DNA of 14,112 nucleotides from Phialocephala subalpina (taxonomy: Eukaryota > Ascomycota > Leotiomycetes > Helotiales > Mollisiaceae), in the NCBI GenBank assembly GCA_900073065.1, contig FJOG01000003.1:1393268-1407379 (forward strand). Reading direction: 5' to 3'. Below the pieces are notes generated by a model, which did no database searches, had not been told where the DNA came from, and saw only the letters and a list, made by a program, of their open reading frames with translations. This document shows, piece by piece, positions 1 to 10,224 of this stretch. The first letter of the stretch is position 1. Each line of letters opens with the position of its first letter. A program made the translations under genes and the position numbers.

Positions 1-3000
1 TTTTGCGATCAATAAAATAGTATTTCTTTTTTTCTTACGAAAGAATTATTTTAATTTTGAAAAAGTCTAAAAATAAATTTATTATTACGTTTTAATATTT
101 TGCATTTTTATAATATTTCTATAAAATATTATAATATTCGATTTTATATTTATATCAAATAATTACTTTTTTTATTCGAAAAATAAATATTTTAATTAAA
201 GTATATAATAATAATATAATAGAATTAGAATATATAATAGTAATAAAAATACAATAATAAATAATAAATAATAAATAATTTAAAAATAAAAAAAAAATCG
301 AAAATTGGAATTGAAAATAAAAAAGGAATTATTAATATATAAAAAAATCTTTATCTTTTTTTAATATTTTCTATTAATAGTTTTATACTAATAATCGCTT
401 AATTAAAAATAATAATAAATTATTAATATTATATTTAAAAAGCTAATTTTTAATTTTCTTTTTAATTTTCTAAAAATTTAATTATTTAATTTAAATTTAT
501 TATATAAACTTATATAATAAAATATAAAAATATTAAATAATATTTACTTTCTTAGAATATATTTCAATTTTTAATTTAATCGATTAAAATAATTTTAATA
601 CGAGATTATTTAAATATAAATAATTATTTAAATATAAATTATTATTTGCGATTTACGAATTTAATTTTCGGTACTTAAAAAGTTTAATTAACGTAATATA
701 TGAATTACGAAGTATAAGTCTTTAAAGATTAATTATAATAATCAAATTAATTATAATAATTAATAATTATTATATCGCGTTAATTTATTAATTCTTTAGT
801 ATTTTACTTTTGTTTTACGTATTATTTAGTATATTTTTATTATTTCGAACTTTTTTTCTATACTCCGATTTTTCTATAGTATTTTATTCAATAAATATAT
901 TTATTATTATATATACTTTTCTCGATTATAATATAATCAAATTAAATCTTATATATAAAATATATTTAATTTTAATCGAATAATTTCCAAGAATTCGAAC
1001 AAATTAAACTTAAAGTAATAAATAATATAATTTATTTGAAATATTAAATAATATAATAAATTACTAATATAATATATCCAACGTTTTATTATATCGATTA
1101 TAATAATAAATACTTTAAAATCGAAGTACTTTTTGCTTAAAATTCTATAGATTATATTTTTTTTAAATAAATTATCAACGAATATTTAATATTTTATTTT
1201 TCTTATTAATCCTTAATAATTAAAACTTAAAAGAAAGTAATAAAAAAAATCGATTACTTTTTTAATATTTATTAAATTTCCAATAATAATCCCAAGACTT
1301 TTTATAATTGCTTAATTCGCTCAATTAATATATTATCTATAAATATTTATATAATATTATCGTATTAATTAATATAATAAGCCAAAAATAATAGTTTTTT
1401 ATTTATTTTAATATTTACAAATTATAATTCGATTTATATTCTTTTTCGAATTCTTTATATTTTTATACAAAAAGAACTTTTATAATAAACTCGAGAATAA
1501 AAATAAGATTATCGATATATAATTTTATTTTATTTTTTAAAGTAATAAAATACTATTAAATAATATTAAACTATAAATATATATTCGCTATAAAAAAGTA
1601 ATTTAATATACTCTTAAATGAAATAAAAACGAGATTTGTTACTAATATTATACTTTCGATAATAAAAGAAAAATATATTAAAAATATATAATATTGAAAA
1701 TAATATAATTTCTAATTAAATTCTAATTTAATTATAGAATTTAATTAATATAAAAGAATAAATTATAAGTTTTAAATATTTTTAAGTTTATATATATTAA
1801 TAATAAAATTATTAGTACAAATATATAAAGTATATTATTATTTTTCTTTAAAATAATATAATTTTTTATAAAATGTTTTTTTCTAATAAATATTAATATT
1901 ATTTTATTTAAATTTATTAAAGCAAATATAATTCAAAAAAAAGTTCTATTAATAATTTAAAAGAAAACTTTAATCCATTAATAATTTTTAAATAGTTTTT
2001 ACTTTTCTTTTATAAATACGCTATTTAAGAATATTTTCTCGGACGAATTTATTAATGATTTTACCTCGAAAATATTTAATTTTAAAAAAAAAATCAAAAT
2101 TACTAATTATTATATTTATTATTCGAAATTCCGAGAAAATATTCCTTTTATTAAAATTAAAATCAAAGATTAACTCGAATTTTCCTTAATACTCAATAAT
2201 TATATTTTGTTTTATTTCCGACGGGATAATAATTCTTTAAATCCTTTTAATCTTTATTTTTTTCCTAATTATTTCTTTTCTTACGATAAAATCTCCCTTT
2301 TTATATTCTTTAGTATTATTAACTCGATTAAATCGTTCAAACCTCGAAATATTTAAAAAGCTATAAGATTACCACAATAAAAATATTAAAAAGTAATTAT
2401 TTAAAAGGAATATAAATCTTTAATTAAAAACGGAACTTAGATTATTATAAATATCCCTTGCGATTAAAAGTCTCTTATTAGGAAATAAGTTTTTAAAGTC
2501 AAAAAAGGAGCTAATAAAGAGATTTTATAATATAAAGTATAATAAGTAATTCGAGGTTTTAAATAAAAGTATAACTTTAACTTTAATAAGATTTTTACTT
2601 TTATAATTAAATTAATAAATTATAAAGTTATTTTTGCTCTTATTATTATTTATAATTAGAAAATCGAATAAATAAATATTAAAATCGCTTTTTTTATATA
2701 ATAAAATCGAGGAAAAGATTTATATTAACCTTTTTATTAATTATAACGTTTTTAACTTAATTCGATTTAATAAAATATTTTATAATCTCAAATAATCTTT
2801 TCGAGTTTAATATAATATTTTGATTTTTTATTTAATCGAATTTAATTTTTAACCGTTAAATATAAACTTATTAATCTTCGTTCGGAAAAAAAATTATTAT
2901 TATTATTTATATTAATAACTTTTTTATTACTAGTAATTTTATAATTAATATTAATAACTTTAAAAATTACTTTAAATATCGCTTTTAAATATTTAATCTC

Positions 3001-3525
3001 GATATATATTATTTTTACTTTAATATAAAAACTATTTAAAACCAATAAAATCGTATTCTTTATATTTCTTAAAAAACTTACTTTCGAAAAGTTTTTAAAG
3101 ATTATTTGATATTTAATTACATTCTAATTTAAACTCTAATAAAGATTTTTAATCGCCTTATTCCCGTTAACGCTTACTATTAAATAATTATCGACTTTTA
3201 ATAAGAGTATTAATCCGTAGTAAACTCTCTAATATGTATTATATTTAATACTTGATTTAATTTAATATATATAATCTCGATAATTAATCGTTTTATTTTT
3301 AATCTTCTCTCGATTTATATATTTGCCGTTAAACGCATTTTTTAGTATTTCAAGTTTATACTCGAGATAAACTTTATTTTCCGAGGCTCGATTTAATCGT
3401 TAATCGATTATACGGACTTCGATTAGACTAAAAACCCTAATACTCGTTAATTAACTTTCGGATATATTTTTAATATTAATTTTATAGTTATTTTTTAATC
3501 GTTTAAATTATTAGAAAGTATAAAA
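1..3525 (+). mobile_element. RIP-degraded Ty1/copia retrotransposon remnant A (+ strand, 5' end outside or unresolved)
   Basis: Very AT-rich DNA in which CA and TG are rare, TA is very common and CG (often in TCGA) is kept: the pattern left by fungal RIP. From about 2400 a copia pol reading emerges on the + strand, interrupted only by stops that C-to-T or G-to-A changes explain. It shows the pre-RT and RT region, the YVDD box as YINN at 2908-2919, and the start of RNase H at about 3200-3500. Positions 1-2390 have the same composition and lie where integrase and gag should be, but I could not pin a motif there; a possible integrase DN-x-R-x-Y relic near 1650 is too weak to call. The reading stops near 3525, where DNA assigned to element B begins, so A lacks its 3' end and LTR. 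No LTR of A is recognised in the window. Confidence 0.75.
2400..3520 (+). pseudogene. copia RT/RNase H remnant of element A
   Basis: The + strand keeps the order of a copia polymerase: VFKVKKGANKEIL at about 2487-2525 (matches the K-x-K-x-G-x-x-G-E-I-L lead-in), VIRGF at about 2546-2560 (VVRGF of copia RT), INIKIAFLY near 2674-2700 (MDVKTAFLYG), a degraded ALYGLKQSPR segment near 2790-2815, then YINN (YVDD) at 2908-2919. Near 3213-3240 the reading SVVNSLICI corresponds to the AVGSLMY start of copia RNase H. Nearly every departure from the family is G-to-A or C-to-T, and the stops are TAA/TAG where Q or W is expected. It cannot be translated and is a fossil. RNase H breaks off before the region equivalent to D-N-x-S-A-I that is preserved in element B. 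Confidence 0.75.
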
Positions 3526-3878
3526 TGAGCATATATTCTATGATTATTCGAGAAAAAGGGCAAAGCCCTCCTTATATATATAAAGAGCTAAAGGGAGTTT
3601 TATTTTAATACTTTTATACGATCGAATAATTCTTATATACTTTAAAGTTTCTAATATAAAGGTAACCCCTTTATATATACGATATTAAATTCCCTTTAAT
3701 AAATTATAATCAAAATTATATAAAGAAAAAAGTTTATAGAAAAATGGCGAGCTATAATATAATAAAAAGAAAAAGGGAATATTCGTTTGATTAATATAAT
3801 TAATAAAAGTAATTCGATTAAAATTATTCGAATAAAAATTAAATTAATTTATAAATAATTAATTAAACGATAAATGAA
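3526..3878 (-). repeat. putative 3' LTR of copia element B
   Basis: This segment lies between the end of pol plus a purine tract on one side and the abrupt end of element A on the other, which is where B's 3' LTR should be. On the + strand it begins TGAGCATATATT at 3526. It holds a TATA-like run at 3571-3585, overlapping a small GGGC-AAA-GCCC palindrome at 3558-3568, and a second palindromic patch AAAGG-TAACC-CCTTT at about 3659-3673. No partner LTR was found near 8539 for comparison, so both ends are inferred from position only. Confidence 0.4.
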
Positions 3879-3879
3879 C

Positions 3880-3896
3880 TTTCCTTTTAATATTAA
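3880..3896 (-). other. candidate polypurine tract of element B
   Basis: On the minus strand the purine-rich run AATATTAAAAGGAAAG follows a few bases after the pol stop codon (3900-3902). This is the expected position of the plus-strand primer of a copia element. Recognised by position and composition only. Confidence 0.4.
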
Positions 3897-3899
3897 GGA

Positions 3900-6800
3900 T
3901 TACTTGACTCTTATAGCTTTCCGGAATCTTTAGAATAGGTCTTTTAGTAATGCTTTAATAAATCTATTTATTACTTGCTTCGAAATGTAAATATATTTTA
4001 AGTTTATTTTTCTTTTAATAACTTTTTCTCGAATAAAGTAATATTAAATATCGATATACTTAGTTCGAGCGTAGAATTAAGGATTCTTCGCAAGTATAAT
4101 AGCGCTTTAATTATCTCCGTAGATAATAGTAATAATTAAGCCTAAATCTCCGGGATTAATTTGTTTAAAGAAATTTTAAAGCTAAATAATTTCTTTAATT
4201 GCATTAATTTGCCCAATATACTCGACCTCGTATAATAAAAGGGAGATTATAAGTTAGCGTTTTGCAAACTAATTAATAACTATAGACTTTATATTAAAGA
4301 TATACTTTAATATTAATCGCTTAATATTATAATTACTAATTTAATTAAAGTCGATATAGTTTTCTAACGATTAAATTGATTCTCGGAAAATTAAACTTAT
4401 ATTTAGTATACTTTAAATATATTTAAAGATCTTTTTTATCGTTTTTATATATATTTTGATCGAGTTCGAAATAAATCGACTAATTATTAAGATAATATAA
4501 ATAATATTTAATCGAGTACTAAGTATAACGTATATAAAGGATTTTATTACGGATTAATATTCTCGTTAAAAAGAGATAAATACTTGATAATTTTCTTTAG
4601 TCGAAAGTAAACGGATCGTTGATTTTATCAGAGTACTTACGGTAAAGTAAATCGATATATTATTGTTTTTAAAGACTTTTCGGAAGTAAACTATTTGCGA
4701 AAGGCGAAAAATATAGCGAGGATAATCTCGAATAATTTTTATACTTAAATAAAAGTAGTATAAATTAAAGTCAAATATATAAAAGTAAAAATTAAAAGAC
4801 TTTTTAATAGTATTAATATTTTCCCGTGAATTATTAATAATAAAAAAGTCGTTAATATAAATAGCGATAATAATACTCTCACGATAAAAAACCGAGGAAT
4901 TAGCGTTAAATAATTTAAAGTTTTATTTCGAGAGAAAATTAGCGAGAGTATTATACTAAATACGAGGCGATTACTTAAAGTTATATAGAGTTTTATTTAA
5001 TTTAATAGTTCTAAAGACTTTATATCCGATAAATAAATCGATATAAACTTTAATATTAATTTCTTCGTAAAAAAATTATTTTAATATTTATTTGATTAAT
5101 CTTTTAATTATTAGTAATAATAAGAATAAAGATAGTCTTATAACTTATAAGTTTTATTACTAAGGCAAAAGTCTCATAGAAATCGATATCTTTTTATTAC
5201 TCGAAGCCGCGGATAATCCATTGAATTTTATACTATAAAATTTCCTTCGTAATAATAGTTCTAAAGACTTTATATCCGATAAATAAATCGATATAAACTT
5301 TAATATTAATTTCTTCGTAAAAAAATTATTTTAATATTTATTTGATTAATCTTTTAATTATTAGTAATAATAAGAATAAAGATAGTCTTATAACTTATAA
5401 GTTTTATTACTAAGGCAAAAGTCTCATAGAAATCGATATCTTTTTATTACTCGAAGCCGCGGATAATCCATTGAATTTTATACTATAAAATTTCCTTCGT
5501 AAAAAGAAGAGATTATAAGCGTTAATAGTAAACTCGGTATAAATAAAGGCCAAAAGATTAAAAGAATTAAAGACTTATTAAAAGTACGAGTAATTAAAAG
5601 AAATAATTAATTAATTAATATTAAAGTTTAAATTATTTTCCACGGAAGGAATAAGTATTTATTATCGCAAATAAAAGTATTATAAGTATTACTATTTTCT
5701 TTCGAATTTATTAGTAATATTAAAAAGTATATAATATTCTTTTTCGATTAAATTTAAAGGGTTTAATAATTAATTAAAAGAAAAAAAAATCAAAAGTTAA
5801 TCTTTTACTCGTTGAGAAGATATAATATAAAGATTATCGGAGTTAATATTATCCTCGAAATCCGAATTAAAAGTAAAATTCTAAAAGTATTTACGTTTAA
5901 TAATTTAATTAAGTAAAAGATTTCTTTTTAGTAGATTATTTAATTAAAAAGTATTATTATCGAGATTAATAAGAGATTTTGAGCGTTAAAAAGCAAAATA
6001 GTATTACGGGCGATAAAGTAATCTAATAATTATTAATTAAAAGTCTCGAAATACTAAAAATCGCTGATTTTGGATTATTATATAAACGATTAATACTCTC
6101 GGAGAAGTAAGAAATTACTATGAGGCAAGTAAATAAGTTAATTCGAGTAGATTTAATTTTAAACGGTTAAAAGTAAGTAATAGTGAAATAATTAGCTTTA
6201 TATAATCGATAAATTCGTTTTTAGTTTTTAGTTATTTCCTTTTGAGGTTTAAATCAAATAAAGGCATTAAAATTAATAAGTAAAGTAAAGTAATAAGCCT
6301 CGATATAAATTTCGATACCGAGATAAAAATTAGTGGTTTAATTGGATTTATAAAGTAATTTATAAGTTATTAAAATTTATATTTATATTTGTACTTGTTT
6401 TTTAGAGTGAATTTATCCCAAAAAAAAGCGCTTAATTTCTCTGATTATAGCCCCTCGAATAATACGATTATTTGGCTTTAAGATTTTATATAAAGTATTT
6501 CTTTTATATTTAATTAAAATCCCTCGAATTATTTTATTTTAGTTTTTTTGATTTTTATTAAGATTATAATAATAGATAATCGAGTTAAAAGTCTTAATAT
6601 AATTATAATTAAGTTTTTTTTATCGTATTATACTTTAAATAGTAATATATTAATTATAAAGTAATAAGATTAAAGATAAAAATAATAAGTATATTTAATT
6701 GTTTTTAATTAAAAATTAAAGTTAAAATTAACTTTTTTAAAGAGAGGAATTACTTTCTTTTAAATCGTTTGATCGAGTTATTTGAATAGACTATTTATTT

Positions 6801-8539
6801 TTAATGAGTATAATTCGGTGGATTCTTAATTAATAATTTTTTTTTTAAGAACTTTATAAAGTTTACCCGCTATATATTCTCTTTTATTGTTATCCCGTAG
6901 TTACTTGATTAATTAACTTTTATTCGAATGCTCGAAATACTTTTTAAAGTAAATAAAATAATTCGTAATTTCGCCTTCAGATTTAATAATATATATTTAT
7001 ATTAATTTAATCTTATTATATATAAATATAACGAAAAACTAATTATTATTAAACTCTTTAATTAGAATTAAACCGATTATATCAAAGTAAATTAATTTTA
7101 TTAAATGGTTTCTTAGTTTAATAAAATAATTATATGGTTTTTTTTGGGTATATAATATAAATATCGCAAATATATAGTTTATCTTTAAATTTAATTATAA
7201 AATTAATCGGGAGTTTATCGAGTCCTTAAATACTAAAATAATTCATGCGATTATATTAAATAAGTTTGTTTTGAGCGATAATATAAACTTCGGATATTTT
7301 AAACGGGTAAAAGTTTCGTTTAATTAAAGTTTTAATTATTAAAGCGGTAATTACCGTAAGTCGATATAAAAGGAGTTATTCGGTTTGATCAAAAAGCCAA
7401 AAATTATATTAAGCGGTAATATTGATTTTGTGATTATTAGCTATTTAAGAGATCGAGTTCTTATTAAATCGCAAGTAAAACTTTTTACTTTTAAAAAGTT
7501 AAAAGACTAAAATAAAGTTATATAATCCTATAATCGGATAATATTTAACGTTAGAGAGAATAAGAACCGCAAGTTAATCGATCGAACTAAGGATAAAGAT
7601 TAATATATTTTTAATGTTTTTATATTTGATTTATCTTTTTATTCTATCGCATATTCCGAAGTTACTTTATTTAAAGTTAATGAATTAAAAGCGATTAAAG
7701 GTAAAGTAATTAGTATAATTAATATTAATAATCTAATCGTCCTTGAGAAAGCCAAACGGAGTAAAGAGAGTAATTTCGAGAGGAGGAAAAATAAAGGCAA
7801 AAGAAAAAATAAATATAATAATTAGTTTATTATCGATAACTAAGAATTAAAAGTTATAAACTATAATAGTATTCGTATCGGTAAATTCTGCGGTAAAGAC
7901 TAAAAATAATATAAATTTAATAGAAAATTTAATGGATTTTTTTAATAATAACTCCATCGTATTATTAGTTTTCTACTTATTATTTCGTGATTTCCTCTTA
8001 ATATTAAAATCCTTTTTAAAGTAAAGATATTTGATAAAGTACTTAGCTTTAGTATAATAAGGCTTCTTATAGTAATCGTAGTAATCTTAAGCCTTTAATA
8101 AGCGGTTATTTACTATAAGAGTAATATTAATATTAATTATAAATAAATTTTACCGTTATTCTTTATCGAAAGCCTTTTAAACTATAGTATTCTAATTAAT
8201 CGCAAGATTTCCGGCCGTTTAAATAAGATTATAAGTTTATTAGAATATAGTAATAAAGATTTTATATATAAACTCGAGGCTTTAAAAAAATATAAAATTA
8301 ATTAAATAAATATAAAAGCAATCGATTTATAGAAATCTTTTAATTTGTTATTAATTTAAAAGAGTTAATTCGAGAAATTAGAGATATTCTTAGTATTAAT
8401 TAAAGTAAGCGCATAAAATCAAATGATAAAGTTAATAAGTTTTCTAATTCCGATAAATTATTTAAAGCGGAGAATATTAAGTATCAAATAAACTCGATTA
8501 AAAGACTTTATTTTCTTTTAGTTATTATAGTATTATTCA
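3900..8539 (-). pseudogene. copia gag-pol polyprotein remnant of element B
   Basis: Landmarks on the minus strand: a gag-like stretch about 8500-7950 (low certainty); protease D-T-G as N-I-N at 7718-7726, followed by the C-T-x-H-F pattern as Y-T-N-Y-F; the GAG-pre-integrase W-H-x-R-M-G-H-L-S relic at about 7265-7235; C-x-x-C relic near 7160-7171; integrase FDIIG at about 7090-7075; integrase D-N-G-R-E-Y relic (LRDNNKREY) at 6875-6900; RT WIIRGFE at 5450-5470 and again at 5200-5220; YVDD as YIND at 4848-4859; LYEVEYIGQ at about 4240-4205; RNase H core with LAKNP, ARTKYIDI and FIREKV at about 4130-4025; and C-terminal KALLKDLF and RFRKAI before a TAA at 3900-3902. Several short runs are unmutated, so the assignment does not depend on one motif. 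The frame is broken by RIP-type stops, a likely 2-nt deletion after the TAFLY-equivalent site and the tandem duplication. It encodes no functional protein. Confidence 0.8.
5003..5502. repeat. perfect 250-bp tandem duplication (5003-5252 and 5253-5502)
   Basis: Positions 5003-5252 repeat with no mismatch at 5253-5502, head to tail with no spacer. The unit covers B's RT from just before WIIRGFE to the start of the segment after the TAFLY-equivalent site. Both copies carry the same RIP changes and the same small deletion, so the duplication happened after RIP and decay, or it is an assembly artefact. A unit of 250 bp is not a multiple of three and shifts the frame. Confidence 0.95.
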
Positions 8540-8661
8540 TGTCGGTGATTCCGCAACAGGAAACTGCGGTTGCCTGAACAGGGAATTCCTCGCTCACGGC
8601 CCCAGCCGCTGTACCGCCGCCAGCCACGCGGCCGCTAGCGCCTTACCCCTCCAAGCTCAGG

Positions 8662-8668
8662 TATAAAT
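8662..8668 (+). promoter_or_regulatory. TATAAAT box with downstream pyrimidine-rich leader
   Basis: TATAAAT stands about 107 bases before an ATG at 8769 and is followed by a C/T-rich leader (about 8685-8760). This is a common arrangement at fungal promoters. No long reading frame follows, so its use is uncertain. Confidence 0.35.
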
Positions 8669-8768
8669 CCAGCGCTGCCCACATCTCTCGCTGCTCTTTC
8701 CTTCTCCCTCACGTTTCAATTTTTCCCAATCTCACCCCAGCTCTCGAACCCCGACCACCGTCGCGGCC

Positions 8769-8974
8769 ATGCTCTCTCGGCCTCACCTCAATCCGACGCT
8801 AATGCCTGCACCGCTCCCTCAAATCCCTCTTTGCAGGGCTCGACCTGCGCTCCGATTTGCTCGCAGCTTTGTGAGTTCCCCTCTCTTCTCCACCTGCTAG
8901 GATCAAACTCTGCCTCGTTACTAACGATCCTCGCCCAGCTGAACTCTGCGTCGCCGACGCGCCCTGCAGTGTGA
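8769..8974 (+). other. possible short spliced transcript with a well-formed intron (8871-8938)
   Basis: The ATG at 8769 opens 34 codons that end at a strong donor, GTGAGT at 8871. A good branch sequence TTACTAACG (about 8918-8926) and acceptor CCCAG (ending 8938) complete a 68-nt intron typical of filamentous fungi. After splicing the frame continues only 11 codons to a TGA, giving about 45 residues, rich in Pro, Arg, Ala and Leu. Another frame across the same junction reads about 30 codons on and is Cys- and Ser-rich. The splice signals look real, but the product is not recognised. It may be the 5' end of a decayed gene, a leader exon, or a non-coding transcript. Confidence 0.25.
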
Positions 8975-10133
8975 CTGCTCTGCGGCACGGCCCAGCTCTC
9001 CCTCGTCGCTCGAGATCCAGTCATCTTCGCTCGTGATGCATTGCCTTTCGTCCGCAAGGTCTCCATCCTCCACCGACAGTCAGAATCCTGCGTACGCCAC
9101 TCGGGCTCCGCGGCAGGCTCCCTGCAAGGCTCCCTACCTGCGTTGGCGGTTGCTCTCTGGCCTGGATTGGACGGTGTCGAGAAATCCCAATACGAGAGTT
9201 TAGTTAAGTGGGATCCCTAAGCATTCTTTGCGGCTGCGACTGCAGCAGGGCCGGATCCATGTGATGACGCGGCCATGCAAATGGGGCGACGGTATCCTGG
9301 GCTCGGTGTGCATGAGTGGGAGCATTCAGCTAGATTTGCCGGTCTGAAGGACTGTTGGCCTGCCTCATCTGACCAACTGGCCGCCGATCTCTGACGGTGG
9401 TGCAATCTCGGAAGTCGCAGGACTGCAGGTGGCGAGCATTGCTGCCTATCGTGGAGGATGTTGTGGAGATGGGCAGGATCCGGTTCAGCTGGCCTGGGAT
9501 TGAGAGCTCGTTGGAACACGAGGTCCTTGATCAGCTGGCCTTTTGTGCGTGGAAGAGCCCAGTCTTACTGCTATTCTAGACTGCGGGAATTTTCAGCCAG
9601 CACGTACAACGCAGGATTGTTGGACGGGGGAGGTGTATTTCCTGTTTTGGGATCCGGCGAAACTTGCTTCGATGGTGCCACTAGCCGTGTGGGCTTGATT
9701 CGCGGGGTTACGAGGTCTCAGCATTGAAGTGTCCGGGTACGATTCGCGGCAGAGCCGGCGTGACTCCCCTTCTGCATATCTGCCTGGACCAAAGCCTTCG
9801 CAGATAGTCTGACATCCGGTGATATCTCCTCCTGAGATTATGTAGCCCTTGTTTGTCAGCGTCTCCTTCACCTCCCCAACGATCGAGAGGTGATGGTGCG
9901 ATCGGTGCAACTGAGATGGAGGTCGAGCGGGAGCAGTGGTTCCGCGAGCGATGATCCTGTGGGCGTTATGCGGGATTTCTGAAGCTGGATTATGCAATGC
10001 AGTCATTTCCAAGGGAATGTTGGGCAGATTGGACGGTCCGCGCGGCCAGGAGGGGCTGCTGAGGTAGAGTAGGATTTGCAGGGACCGCCCAGGTGTTGGG
10101 AGAACTGACGGAGGAGCTGTTTTAAAGGACACG

Positions 10134-10141
10134 CATAAAAG
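10134..10141 (+). promoter_or_regulatory. TATA-like box of the chromo-like gene
   Basis: CATAAAAG lies 84-91 bases upstream of the ATG at 10225 and is followed by a pyrimidine-rich leader (about 10195-10223). The spacing suits transcription start around 10160-10180 and a short 5' UTR. Confidence 0.5.
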
Positions 10142-10224
10142 AGCCACCTGCCATCAGTTTGAATGAGAGAATCTGTAGAGCTTACCACTCAAAAGTCTCC
10201 ATTCTACTTCTATTCCTACCCCCA

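Larger units (their letters stand above)
3526..8539 (-). mobile_element. RIP-degraded Ty1/copia retrotransposon B (- strand, 5'-truncated)
   Basis: Read on the minus strand from 8539 downwards, the RIP-mutated block gives copia order: gag, protease, integrase, reverse transcriptase, RNase H, stop, purine tract, putative 3' LTR. The order PR-IN-RT-RH is diagnostic of Ty1/copia rather than Ty3/gypsy. Gag is cut at about 8539 and no second LTR appears near there, so the 5' LTR and gag start are missing. Composition changes sharply at this edge. The element is inert: stops are frequent, there is a probable small deletion in RT, and a 250-bp tandem duplication in RT is not a multiple of three. It faces element A and appears to have interrupted it, since A's RNase H ends where B's LTR begins. 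Confidence 0.8.
8540..10130. other. normal-composition DNA without a convincing gene
   Basis: Composition jumps to about half GC at 8540 and the RIP signature disappears. All six frames hold only scattered short open stretches. The longest, on the minus strand at 9593-10147, begins at a GTG codon, shows no domain I recognise and runs into the promoter of the downstream gene. Promoter-like and splice-like signals near 8660-8940 are listed separately. The remainder, about 9200-10130, is best read as intergenic and upstream sequence of the gene starting at 10225; it may include decayed coding DNA I cannot identify. Confidence 0.5.

Noticed and set aside
2842..3045. 67-codon minus-strand open frame, Ile/Lys/Asn-rich
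   Set aside because: It is antisense to the RT YVDD region of element A, and its composition is what AT-rich antisense sequence gives.
7274..8370. Long Lys/Glu/Asn-rich + strand reading with few stops, including a CGKD string near 7890
   Set aside because: The minus strand carries the protease (DTGCT-type relic at 7712-7726) and, on the same strand, integrase motifs of element B. The + reading is its antisense shadow, and no full C-x2-C-x4-H-x4-C knuckle can be formed from it.
1..8539. Mitochondrial DNA or an AT-rich centromere core instead of RIP-mutated transposons
   Set aside because: Copia pol motifs appear in the right order on both strands, CG is retained while CA/TG is depleted, and no mitochondrial genes or tRNAs are seen. 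A pericentromeric location remains possible.
3526..8539. Ty3/gypsy assignment for element B
   Set aside because: The integrase motifs precede RT in coding order, and the RT box derives from YVDD with a LAKNP-x-x-x-ARTK-type RNase H, which is the copia arrangement.
9593..10147. 184-codon minus-strand open frame
   Set aside because: It starts at GTG, has no recognisable domain, and overlaps the TATA-like region of the gene at 10225. Probably chance.
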